Assembly: GCA_937872125.1 (NCBI GenBank)
Contig: CALMNY010000084.1
Span: 1 to 22,340 of the forward strand
Source of the DNA: an uncultured Candidatus Competibacteraceae bacterium
GTDB taxonomy: Bacteria; Pseudomonadota; Gammaproteobacteria; Competibacterales; Competibacteraceae
Reading direction: 5' to 3'
Length of the DNA stretch: 22,340 nucleotides
The position numbers and the translations under genes were made by a program. The notes under the pieces are model-generated. The model did not search any database. It saw only the letters and a list, made by a program, of their open reading frames with translations, and was not told where the DNA came from. Position 1 is the stretch's first letter. The number at the start of each line of letters is the position of its first letter. This document shows positions 15,417 through 22,340 of this stretch, piece by piece.

Positions 15417-18308
15417 ATGGTCACGTTTAACCGGTTGTCGGTCAAAAACAAATTGATGGCGGTCATGCTGTTGACCAGCGCCCTGGTATTGCTGGCGGTC
15501 GGGGTGGCGCTGGTCGTGAACGAAACCTTTTCCCAGCGCAAGGCGGCCCAGGCGCAGCTCGCAACGCTGGCCAATATCATCGCCGCCAACACCGCTTCCG
15601 CTCTGATTTTCAATGACCTCAAGGCCGCCGAGCAGAATCTGGCGGTGTTGCGCGCCAAGCCCGACGTACCCTATGCCGTCATTGACGATCCCCAGGAAAA
15701 AATGCTGGTCGAGTATCGGGGCGCCACGCTGACTGACCCGCAACGCGACCGGCTCCGGCAATGGCATGAGGAACTCGACCGCGCCCAGGAGGAGGAGCAT
15801 ACCGGCTGGCGGGCGATCAGCAAAATCGGATGGTTCGGTACTCAGGATCGCGTGCTGGCGGTCAAAGCGCCGATTCAACAGGATGGCCAAACGCTCGGCC
15901 ATGTCGAAATCTATTCGGATTTGCGGGAGTTGAGCGAGAACCTGCGCCGCTATTACTGGATTCTTGCCGGGCTGCTGGCCGCCTCGCTGATGCTGGCGGC
16001 GCTGCTGGCCGCGCGGCTCCAGGCGGTGATTTCCGAGCCGATCCTGCAGTTGCGCACCGCCATGCGCGACATCGCCAACACCCGCGATTACGCCGTCCGC
16101 GTCTCGCACGCCAGCGATGACGAACTGGGGGCGCTGGTGGACGGGTTCAATGACATGCTGGCGCAAATTCAACAGCGCGATGGCGAATTGGCGCGCTACA
16201 ACGCCCGGCTGGAGACCACCGTCGCCGCCCGCACCCACGATCTCTCGGCCGCTAATCGGGAACTGCACCAGTTGGTTGAGGCACTCAGCGCGGCCAAGGA
16301 ACGGGCCGAAGCAGCCAGCCAGGCCAAATCCCAATTCCTCGCCAATATGAGTCACGAAATCCGCACCCCCATGAACGGGATTCTGGGCATGGCCGAGTTG
16401 CTGCTGGAAACCGGTTTGCAACCCAATCAGCACCGGTTCGCCGAGGTTATTCAGCAATCCGGGGCCAGCCTCCTGAACATCATTAACGACGTGCTGGATT
16501 TTTCCAAAATCGAGGCCGGCAAACTGGAGCTGGAAACGGTGGATTTCGACCTGCGGAATCTGGTCGAGGACGTGGTGATGCTGTTTGCCGACGCGGCGCA
16601 CCGCAAGAATTTGGAACTGATCTGTGCGCTGCCGCCGGAAGCGATCCTGGCGCGGGGCGATCCGGGCCGGTTGCGGCAGGTATTGAGCAATCTGCTGAGC
16701 AACGCCATCAAGTTCACCGAACGGGGCGAGGTTGTGGCGCGGGTTACGGTGCTGGATGCAGCGCCCGCCGCCTATACCCTGCGGTTTGCGGTGAGCGATA
16801 CCGGCATCGGCGTTCCCGCTGATCTCCAGGGCCGGATTTTCAATGCATTTGATCAGGCCGATGGTTCGATGACCCGCCGCTACGGCGGCACCGGGCTGGG
16901 CTTGACCATCGCCCGGCAACTGGTGGAACTGATGGGCGGCGCGCTTGACGTACAGAGCGTGGCAGGTCAGGGTTCAACCTTCGGATTTACGCTGCGCCTG
17001 GAACGCGCCGCCGGGTTGGCGGACGAGCCGGAACCCTGGCCACTGTTGCAGGGAGTCCGCGTCCTGGTCGTGGACGACAACGCCACCCACCGGGAAATCC
17101 TGTGTGGTCAATTGCAGTTCTGGGGGATGCGGGGTGAGCACGTCGCCAGCGGGCTGGAGGCGCTGGAACGGCTACGGGCGGCGCGCGCCGGCGGCGATCC
17201 ATACGCCATCGCCTTGCTGGATGGACTGATGCCGGAAATGAATGGGCCGGAACTGGCGCGGGCGATTCAGGAAGAGCCGCCGTTGCGGCCGACCAGACTG
17301 GTATTATTGACCTCCGTAGCCTTTAAAGGCCTATCGCAGGATCAGATGCGGCCGGCCGAGGTCGCCCAGTATTTGAACAAGCCGGTGCGCAAGGCCCAGT
17401 TGCGCGACTGCCTGCGCCGGCTGCTCAAGGAAGCGGACAGCCGGCGCCGCCTGCACGAGCACGCGCTGACCAGCGACCGCGGCGCGGCGCTGACGCGGCG
17501 GGGGGCCAGGATTTTGCTGGTCGAGGACAATCCGGTGAATCAGGAGGTCGCCAATGTCATGCTCACGCAACTTGGCTGCGTGGTTGAGGTGGTCGGCAAT
17601 GGCCGCAACGCGGTTGATCTCCTGGCGGCCAAGACCTACGACCTGGTGTTCATGGATTGTCAAATGCCGGTCATGGATGGACTCCAGGCTACGCTGTTCA
17701 TCCGCGACCGGGAGCAACGCAGAGCGGCGAAGCGCCTGCCCATCGTGGCGCTGACCGCCCACGCCGTCAGCGGCGACCGGGACCGGTGCCTGGCCGCCGG
17801 AATGGACGATTATCTGAGCAAGCCTTTTGTGCGGGAGGATTTGATCGTCATGCTGAACCGCTGGCTGCCCGCGCCGGGTGAACTGCCCGCGCCAGGTGAA
17901 CTGCCCGCGCTAGCGTCGCCGCCGCCCAGCGCGCCAGCAGCGCCGGGGGCGGATGCCGTAGTGGATCAGGAGGTACTGGATAAAATCCGCCTGCTGGAGC
18001 GCAATGGCGCTACGCATCTGGTTGCGCGCCTGATCCGCATTTACCTGCGCGATGCGGCGCGACTGATCGGCCAGTTGGGGCAGGCCACTGCGGGGAACGA
18101 TACCGCCGCCCTGTGCGCCGCCGCGCATACCTTGAAGTCAAGCAGCGCCAACGTCGGCGCCATGCAGTTGCACCGCTTGTGCCGAGAACTGGAATTGCAG
18201 GCGCGTCATGGGCAAATCACGGATGCCAGCGGACAACTAACGCGCATCGAGCAGGCGTTTAGCGCCGCTCAAGCCATCTTGCGCACCGAACTGGCGGAGG
18301 AGGGTTGA
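15417..18308 (+). CDS. Hybrid sensor histidine kinase (CHASE8-like, HAMP, HisKA, HATPase, REC, REC, HPt)
   Basis: A 963-residue inner-membrane phosphorelay kinase. TM1 is at about 14-34, a CHASE8-like periplasmic domain at 36-176 ([29 protein letters not shown] is characteristic), TM2 at 179-200, HAMP at 201-255, and a coiled coil at 255-300. HisKA has H313 in [10 protein letters not shown]. The ATPase shows the N box ([11 protein letters not shown], 423-433), DTGIG (461) and GGTGLGL (490). REC1 has DD 553-554, D602 and K655. REC2 has ED 703-704, D747 and K802. HPt has H904 in [14 protein letters not shown]. All phosphotransfer residues are present, unlike many BarA-type kinases where one REC is decayed. 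ATG 15417 follows GGAGGA. It ends with a 1-nt overlap on the response-regulator gene. The linker at 817-830 contains an 18-bp direct repeat. Confidence 0.94.
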   Translation: MVTFNRLSVKNKLMAVMLLTSALVLLAVGVALVVNETFSQRKAAQAQLATLANIIAANTASALIFNDLKAAEQNLAVLRAKPDVPYAVIDDPQEKMLVEYRGATLTDPQRDRLRQWHEELDRAQEEEHTGWRAISKIGWFGTQDRVLAVKAPIQQDGQTLGHVEIYSDLRELSENLRRYYWILAGLLAASLMLAALLAARLQAVISEPILQLRTAMRDIANTRDYAVRVSHASDDELGALVDGFNDMLAQIQQRDGELARYNARLETTVAARTHDLSAANRELHQLVEALSAAKERAEAASQAKSQFLANMSHEIRTPMNGILGMAELLLETGLQPNQHRFAEVIQQSGASLLNIINDVLDFSKIEAGKLELETVDFDLRNLVEDVVMLFADAAHRKNLELICALPPEAILARGDPGRLRQVLSNLLSNAIKFTERGEVVARVTVLDAAPAAYTLRFAVSDTGIGVPADLQGRIFNAFDQADGSMTRRYGGTGLGLTIARQLVELMGGALDVQSVAGQGSTFGFTLRLERAAGLADEPEPWPLLQGVRVLVVDDNATHREILCGQLQFWGMRGEHVASGLEALERLRAARAGGDPYAIALLDGLMPEMNGPELARAIQEEPPLRPTRLVLLTSVAFKGLSQDQMRPAEVAQYLNKPVRKAQLRDCLRRLLKEADSRRRLHEHALTSDRGAALTRRGARILLVEDNPVNQEVANVMLTQLGCVVEVVGNGRNAVDLLAAKTYDLVFMDCQMPVMDGLQATLFIRDREQRRAAKRLPIVALTAHAVSGDRDRCLAAGMDDYLSKPFVREDLIVMLNRWLPAPGELPAPGELPALASPPPSAPAAPGADAVVDQEVLDKIRLLERNGATHLVARLIRIYLRDAARLIGQLGQATAGNDTAALCAAAHTLKSSSANVGAMQLHRLCRELELQARHGQITDASGQLTRIEQAFSAAQAILRTELAEEG
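17865..17910 (+). repeat. 18-bp tandem repeat in the kinase linker
   Basis: CTGCCCGCGCCGGGTGAA occurs twice in a row (17865-17882 and 17883-17900, one mismatch) and starts a third time (17901-17910). It encodes a Pro-rich LPAPGE repeat in the linker between REC2 and HPt, and stays in frame. It is probably a slippage-generated flexible linker. Confidence 0.7.
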
Positions 18309-20758
18309 TGGTATTGGCCGGGGAACAACCACGGATTTTGGTGGTGGACGACGATGCCGGGCAGCGGTTGCTGACCGGCGCCGCGCTGGCGCAGGGCGGA
18401 TTCGCAGTCCTGGATGCGGCGGATGGCGAACAGGCTTTGAGTCTGCTTCAGCGCGAATTGCCCCATCTGGTATTGCTGGACGTGATCATGCCGGGCCTGG
18501 ATGGCTTTGCCGTCTGCGAACGATTGCGGCGGCTGCCCGGCGGTCGGCATCTGCCGGTCATCATGGTCACGGGTCTGGACGACCTTGAATCCATCGAGCG
18601 GGCTTATCAGGCTGGCGCGACCGATTTCATCACCAAACCGATCCCGTGGCTGATTCTCCATCACCGGGTGCGCTACATCCTGCGCGCCAGCCAGGCCCTG
18701 CTGGAGTTGCAGGAAAGCGAGGCGCGGTTCCGCACGCTGGTGCGAACCACGCGCAGCGTGATTCTGGTGCTGGACCGCCAGGGTCGGGTCCTGGAATTCA
18801 ACCCGGCGGCGGCCAGGTTCCACCCGTTCCAGCGGGGCGAGCCGATGGGGGCGGATTTCGCTGCCGCGTTGCCGGGCGCCGGGGACTGGAGCGGCCTGGA
18901 TGAATCGCAAACCAGCGAAAGCACCCTGCAAGGCCTGGATGGCGGCGAATATACGTTGCTCTGGAACATTTCGCGGTTTGCCGACGTCGAGGGCGCCACC
19001 GCCGGCTGGGTGGCGGTGGGGCAGGATATTACCGCGCGGCGCCAGGCTGAGGCCAACATGCGCAAACTCTCCTGCGCGGTCGAGCAGAATCCGGTGTCCA
19101 TCCTGATCACCGATACGCAGGGCGCCATCGAATACGTCAACCGCAAATTCACCGAAGTCAGCGGCTACACCCAGCAAGAACTGCTGGGCAAGAATCCCTA
19201 TTTTTTGCAGACCACCACCCTGACCCCCGAGGACTATCAACAACTGCAACGCGCCATTGCCGCCGGCGGCGTCTGGCAGGGGGAGTTGTGCAACCGCCAG
19301 AAGGACGGCGAGTTGTTCTGGGAGTCGGCGCTGGTTTCCCCGATTCGGAACGAGGCGGGCGCGGTCACGCACCTGGTCTGGTTGCGGGAGGACATCACCG
19401 AGCGCAAGCGGACCGAGGAGCGCATTCAGTTTCTGGCCTATTACGATCACCTGACCCGGTTGCCTAATCGGGCCTTGCTCCAGGAGCGGGTGCAGGAAGC
19501 CATCGAGCGGGCCAAAATCCGCTCCCAGCGCCTGGCGGTGCTGTTTCTGGATCTGGATCAATTCAAGCGCATTAACGATTCGCTGGGCCATAGCGCCGGC
19601 GACCTGTTGTTGCAGGAGGTGGCGGTGCGCCTGCAGGAATGCTTGCGCGCGGCGGATTATGTCTACGCCACCCACGCCGAGCCGCCGTTGCCGCGCGACA
19701 CTCTGGCGCGGCTGGGCGGCGATGAATTTGTGATCCTGCTGGCCGGGCTTCATGATCCCGACGACATCGCCAAAGTCGCCAAACGCATTCTGACGGCGCT
19801 CGCCAAGCCGTTCATGATCGAAAAAAAGGAGGTGTTCACCGGTTGCAGCATTGGCGTCGCCCTCTATCCCGACGATGGCGACGATATGGAAACCCTGCTG
19901 AAGAACGCCGACGCCGCGCTGTATCACGCCAAGAGCGAAGGACGCAATAATTACCAACTCTACTCGGACTGGATGCACGCCGCCGCCATCCAGCAGGTTG
20001 AAATGACGAGTTTATTGCGCAAGGCGCTGGACCGTCAGGAATTGACGCTGCATTACCAGCCGCAAGTCGCTATCGGCAGCGGACGCATCGTGGGCGTCGA
20101 AGCCCTGCTACGCTGGCAGAGCCAGGAACTGGGCGACATGATGCCGGCGGACTTCATTCCATTGGCCGAAGAAACCGGCCTGATCATCCCCATCGGGGAA
20201 TGGGTGATCCGCACCGCCTGCGCCCAGGCCCAGCACTGGCGGGCGCTGGGGTTGCCGCCGGTGCTCATGGCGGTCAATCTGTCGCCACGGCAGTTTATTG
20301 ATTCGGATCTGGTCGCGTTGATCGCCGAGGTTCTTCAGGAAACCGGCTTGCCGCCGGATTCGCTGGAACTGGAGATCACCGAAAGCCTGCTGCTGAAAAG
20401 CGGCGTTAGCGACAGCCTGCTGGCGTTGAAACGGCTGGGGGTCCATCTGGCGATGGATGATTTCGGCACCGGCTATTCCAATCTGAGCTATTTGCGCCGG
20501 TTTCCCATTGACCGCATCAAGATTGACCAGTGCTTTATCCAGGATGGCGCCCAGAAAAGCGATGACCAAACCATCGTAGCGGCGATCATCACCATGGCCC
20601 ACAGCTTGCGACTGGGCATCGTTGCCGAAGGCGTCGAGACCAAGTCCCAGTTGGCGTTCCTGCAAGCCATGCACTGTGATGAGATGCAGGGTTTTCTGTT
20701 CAGCCGGCCCTGTCCTGCCGAACAGATCACCGCCCTGCTGCGCGATAGCAACGCCTGA
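18308..20758 (+). CDS. Response regulator with REC-PAS-PAS-GGDEF-EAL domains (c-di-GMP synthase/phosphodiesterase)
   Basis: An 816-residue cytoplasmic protein. REC is at 8-125 with DDD 14-16, D58 and K110. Two PAS domains cover about 135-245 and 252-365 (the second has the typical ILITDTQGAIEYVNRKFTEVSGY and a PAC-like EDITERK). GGDEF is at 371-550 with an intact GGDEF (470-474) and DLDQFKRIND. EAL is at 565-812 with E598 (EALLRW), N657, E689, DDFGTGYS (717-724), K738, E775 (AEGVET) and Q794, so both enzyme sites look active. The inhibitory I-site RxxD is absent (LPRD), and about nine residues are inserted before the GGDEF (YATHAEPPL). The start is ATG 18308, overlapping the kinase stop by one base with GGAGGAGGG upstream. 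It is the likely phosphate acceptor of that kinase. Confidence 0.94.
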   Translation: MVLAGEQPRILVVDDDAGQRLLTGAALAQGGFAVLDAADGEQALSLLQRELPHLVLLDVIMPGLDGFAVCERLRRLPGGRHLPVIMVTGLDDLESIERAYQAGATDFITKPIPWLILHHRVRYILRASQALLELQESEARFRTLVRTTRSVILVLDRQGRVLEFNPAAARFHPFQRGEPMGADFAAALPGAGDWSGLDESQTSESTLQGLDGGEYTLLWNISRFADVEGATAGWVAVGQDITARRQAEANMRKLSCAVEQNPVSILITDTQGAIEYVNRKFTEVSGYTQQELLGKNPYFLQTTTLTPEDYQQLQRAIAAGGVWQGELCNRQKDGELFWESALVSPIRNEAGAVTHLVWLREDITERKRTEERIQFLAYYDHLTRLPNRALLQERVQEAIERAKIRSQRLAVLFLDLDQFKRINDSLGHSAGDLLLQEVAVRLQECLRAADYVYATHAEPPLPRDTLARLGGDEFVILLAGLHDPDDIAKVAKRILTALAKPFMIEKKEVFTGCSIGVALYPDDGDDMETLLKNADAALYHAKSEGRNNYQLYSDWMHAAAIQQVEMTSLLRKALDRQELTLHYQPQVAIGSGRIVGVEALLRWQSQELGDMMPADFIPLAEETGLIIPIGEWVIRTACAQAQHWRALGLPPVLMAVNLSPRQFIDSDLVALIAEVLQETGLPPDSLELEITESLLLKSGVSDSLLALKRLGVHLAMDDFGTGYSNLSYLRRFPIDRIKIDQCFIQDGAQKSDDQTIVAAIITMAHSLRLGIVAEGVETKSQLAFLQAMHCDEMQGFLFSRPCPAEQITALLRDSNA

Positions 20759-20769
20759 ACCACCGCGCG

Positions 20770-21882
20770 TCAAGCGTTGTCGTCGCCCGCCTGCCGCGCT
20801 TGCAACTCCCGGCCGACCAGGGCGGCCCGCCAGCCATGCTGCAGCGGCGAATCCAGCCCGGCCAGCAGGTTTTCCACATCCCGCCGGTCAGCGCAGATCT
20901 GGGGCGGAATGCCATAGTCGCGCGCTCGGCCCGCAATCAGGATCAGCCACTCATCCACCTGCGCCATTTGCCGGGGAGTCAAGCGCGGCCGCACAGATCG
21001 TAGGGGCCACTGTTCGGGCGGTTCGGCGCGGGCGGCGGCGATTCGCTCCAGCAGGAGTGCGCCATGCCGTTGCAGCGTTGCCGCCGGCAGCCCGCGAATC
21101 CGTTGCAATTGTTCCATGCTTGCGGGCATCCGCCGGGCCAGTTCCAGCAGCACGATGTCGCCCAGAATCCAGCGGCGCGGCCGGTCATGGCGGCTGGCTT
21201 GTTCCTCGCGCCAGGCCGCCAGCGACCGCAGCACTGCCCGCTGTACGCCGCTTAACCGGTCATGCTCCCGGACCCGCCGCCAGGCTTCCGAGGGTTGCAG
21301 CCGATAGCGGTCGGGATGGCACATCGCCTGAAAATCCTCAGCCAGCGCCGCCAGCCAGCTCCGTTGCTGTAATGCCGCGACTTGCCTGGGGTACAGTTCC
21401 CGCAGATAGCGCACGTCGTCCGCCGCATAGGCCAGCCATGCCGGGGCCAGCGGTCGCTGCCGCCAGTCGGCGCGCGTGTGCGCCTTGTCCAGTTCCACCC
21501 CCAGCAGTTGTTGCACCAGCGCCGCGTAGCTGAGTTGATGGCCCTGCCCCAGCGCCAGCGCCGCCAGTTGGGTGTCGAATACGGGGGCCGGGGCTGCGCC
21601 GCGCAGGTGAAAAAAGAGTTCCAAATCCTGGTGCGCGGCGTGCAGCACCTTGGTGATGGCGGGGTCGTAAAGGAGTTCCAGCAGGGGGTCCAGCGAAGGG
21701 AGCGCCAGCGGATCAATGCAGGCGATCCGGTCGGGAGTCGCAAGCTGGATCAGGCAGAGTTGGGGATAAAACGTCTGTTCGCGGATGAATTCGGTATCCA
21801 GCGCGAGCCACGCCGCGCCACGCAGGCCGGCGCAGAAATCGGTCAGGGCCGGTTGATCAACGAGATAGAGAAAATCGCTCAT
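20770..21882 (-). CDS. rnd: Ribonuclease D
   Basis: A 370-residue 3'-5' exoribonuclease that trims tRNA precursors and other small RNAs. The DEDDy catalytic set is intact: D29 and E31 (LALDTEF), D86 (AAHQDLELF), Y152 and D156 (YAADDVRYL). An HRDC domain follows at about 206-285 ([20 protein letters not shown] and NRRWILGD-like RPRRWILGD), and a second helical region ends the protein, as in E. coli RNase D. The start is ATG 21882, which overlaps the moaC stop by four bases (ATGA); a longer in-frame version lies wholly inside moaC and was rejected. It converges on the GGDEF-EAL gene with only 11 bp between stops and no visible terminator. Confidence 0.95.
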   Translation of the reverse strand: MSDFLYLVDQPALTDFCAGLRGAAWLALDTEFIREQTFYPQLCLIQLATPDRIACIDPLALPSLDPLLELLYDPAITKVLHAAHQDLELFFHLRGAAPAPVFDTQLAALALGQGHQLSYAALVQQLLGVELDKAHTRADWRQRPLAPAWLAYAADDVRYLRELYPRQVAALQQRSWLAALAEDFQAMCHPDRYRLQPSEAWRRVREHDRLSGVQRAVLRSLAAWREEQASRHDRPRRWILGDIVLLELARRMPASMEQLQRIRGLPAATLQRHGALLLERIAAARAEPPEQWPLRSVRPRLTPRQMAQVDEWLILIAGRARDYGIPPQICADRRDVENLLAGLDSPLQHGWRAALVGRELQARQAGDDNA

Positions 21883-22340
21883 TCCCGCCGCCAGACGCCG
21901 GATTGGCCCCCACTTTTTTCCAGCAGGCGGATGTCGGTCAGCGTCATGCCCCGGTCCACCGCCTTGCACATGTCGTAGACGGTGAGTAGCGCGACCTGTA
22001 CGGCGGTCAGGGCTTCCATCTCCACGCCGGTGCGGCTGCGGGTTTCCACCGTCGCCTGACAACGAACGGCGTTACGTTCCGGTTGCGGCTCCAAATCCAC
22101 CGCCACCCGGGCCAACGCCAGCGGATGGCAGAGCGGAATGAGATCGGCGGTGCGCTTGGCGGCCATGATGCCGGCGATGCGCGCCACGCCCAGCACGTCG
22201 CCCTTGGCGTGCGCGCCGGCCACGACTCGTTCGAGCGTGGCCGGCTGCATGACGATCCAGCCTTCAGCGACCGCAATCCGGCGCGTGACGTCCTTGTCGC
22301 CCACGTCCACCATGTGGGCCTCGCCGGCGGCGTTGAAGTG
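21879..22340 (-). CDS. moaC: Cyclic pyranopterin monophosphate synthase (start outside window)
   Basis: The frame is open to the right edge, so only the first few codons are missing. MoaC works with MoaA in the first step of molybdenum cofactor synthesis, turning the 3',8-cyclo-GTP intermediate into cPMP. The visible N-terminus is [21 protein letters not shown], then [19 protein letters not shown], the LIPLCHPL motif with active-site His, [23 protein letters not shown] and [10 protein letters not shown], all strongly conserved. The internal ATG at 22313 is not the start, because conserved residues precede it. Its stop overlaps rnd by 4 nt, which suggests a moaC-rnd transcript. Confidence 0.95.
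   Translation of the reverse strand, partial: HFNAAGEAHMVDVGDKDVTRRIAVAEGWIVMQPATLERVVAGAHAKGDVLGVARIAGIMAAKRTADLIPLCHPLALARVAVDLEPQPERNAVRCQATVETRSRTGVEMEALTAVQVALLTVYDMCKAVDRGMTLTDIRLLEKSGGQSGVWRRE

Noticed and set aside
14970..16919. Long open frame on the minus strand (649 codons) opposite the YfiR and kinase genes
   Set aside because: It lies antisense to two genes with clear domains. Its translation is Gln/Gly/Arg-rich with no motif, as expected for a shadow in GC-rich DNA.
17865..17910. Tandem repeat considered as a CRISPR-like array
   Set aside because: The units are 18 bp, directly adjacent without spacers, and in frame within the kinase linker.
18269..19978. Long minus-strand open frame (569 codons) opposite the GGDEF-EAL gene
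   Set aside because: It is antisense to a well-conserved coding region and has no recognisable domain or ribosome binding site.

Overview
The window is GC-rich and densely packed. It reads as chromosomal DNA of a gammaproteobacterium: recA-recX, a ferredoxin-coaD-rsmD-M16-M16 block, rnd-moaC, and an Allochromatium-type 2[4Fe-4S] ferredoxin all fit that class. A Chromatiales/Competibacteraceae-like host is a guess from gene content, not something the sequence proves. No rRNA, tRNA, CRISPR array, transposase or phage gene was found.

Layout. Positions 1-1493 (+): the recA 3' end, recX and an FMN/NAD(P)H quinone-reductase-like gene. Positions 1582-3215 (-): a short-chain NAD(P)-binding oxidoreductase coupled by a 1-nt overlap to a DUF4124-M23 peptidase. 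Positions 3445-4476 (+): a lone spermidine-binding protein (PotD type), followed by a 263-bp spacer with four hairpins. Positions 4740-9119 (-): five housekeeping or envelope genes, transcribed in the order M16 protease (catalytic), M16 protease (non-catalytic partner), rsmD, coaD, ferredoxin. Positions 9314-10132 (+): an AT-richer DUF559/Vsr-like nuclease-fold gene that looks like an insertion. Positions 10152-11873 (-): an ATP sulfurylase-APS kinase fusion with altered sulfurylase motifs. Positions 12031-12402 (-): a glycine-zipper lipoprotein. Positions 12758-20758 (+): a four-gene signalling operon. Positions 20770-22340 (-): moaC (5' end outside the window) overlapping rnd.

The most interesting part is the four-gene unit at 12758-20758: a TonB-dependent outer-membrane receptor/channel, a periplasmic YfiR (DUF4154) protein, an inner-membrane hybrid histidine kinase with a CHASE8-like periplasmic domain (HisKA-HATPase-REC-REC-HPt), and a REC-PAS-PAS-GGDEF-EAL response regulator. 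The genes are tightly spaced (13-nt overlap, 17-nt gap, 1-nt overlap), so they are probably co-transcribed. YfiR and CHASE8 are the two periplasmic partners of the Pseudomonas YfiBNR (TpbAB) c-di-GMP system. Here the CHASE8-like domain sits on a histidine kinase and the c-di-GMP enzyme is a separate response regulator. I infer an outer-membrane-to-cytoplasm phosphorelay controlling c-di-GMP. Each family is known, but I know of no functional description of this arrangement.

Other points of interest are the altered active-site motifs of the ATP sulfurylase half, a perfect AT-rich dyad upstream of that gene, the hairpin cluster after potD, and a periodic tract inside the M16 operon.
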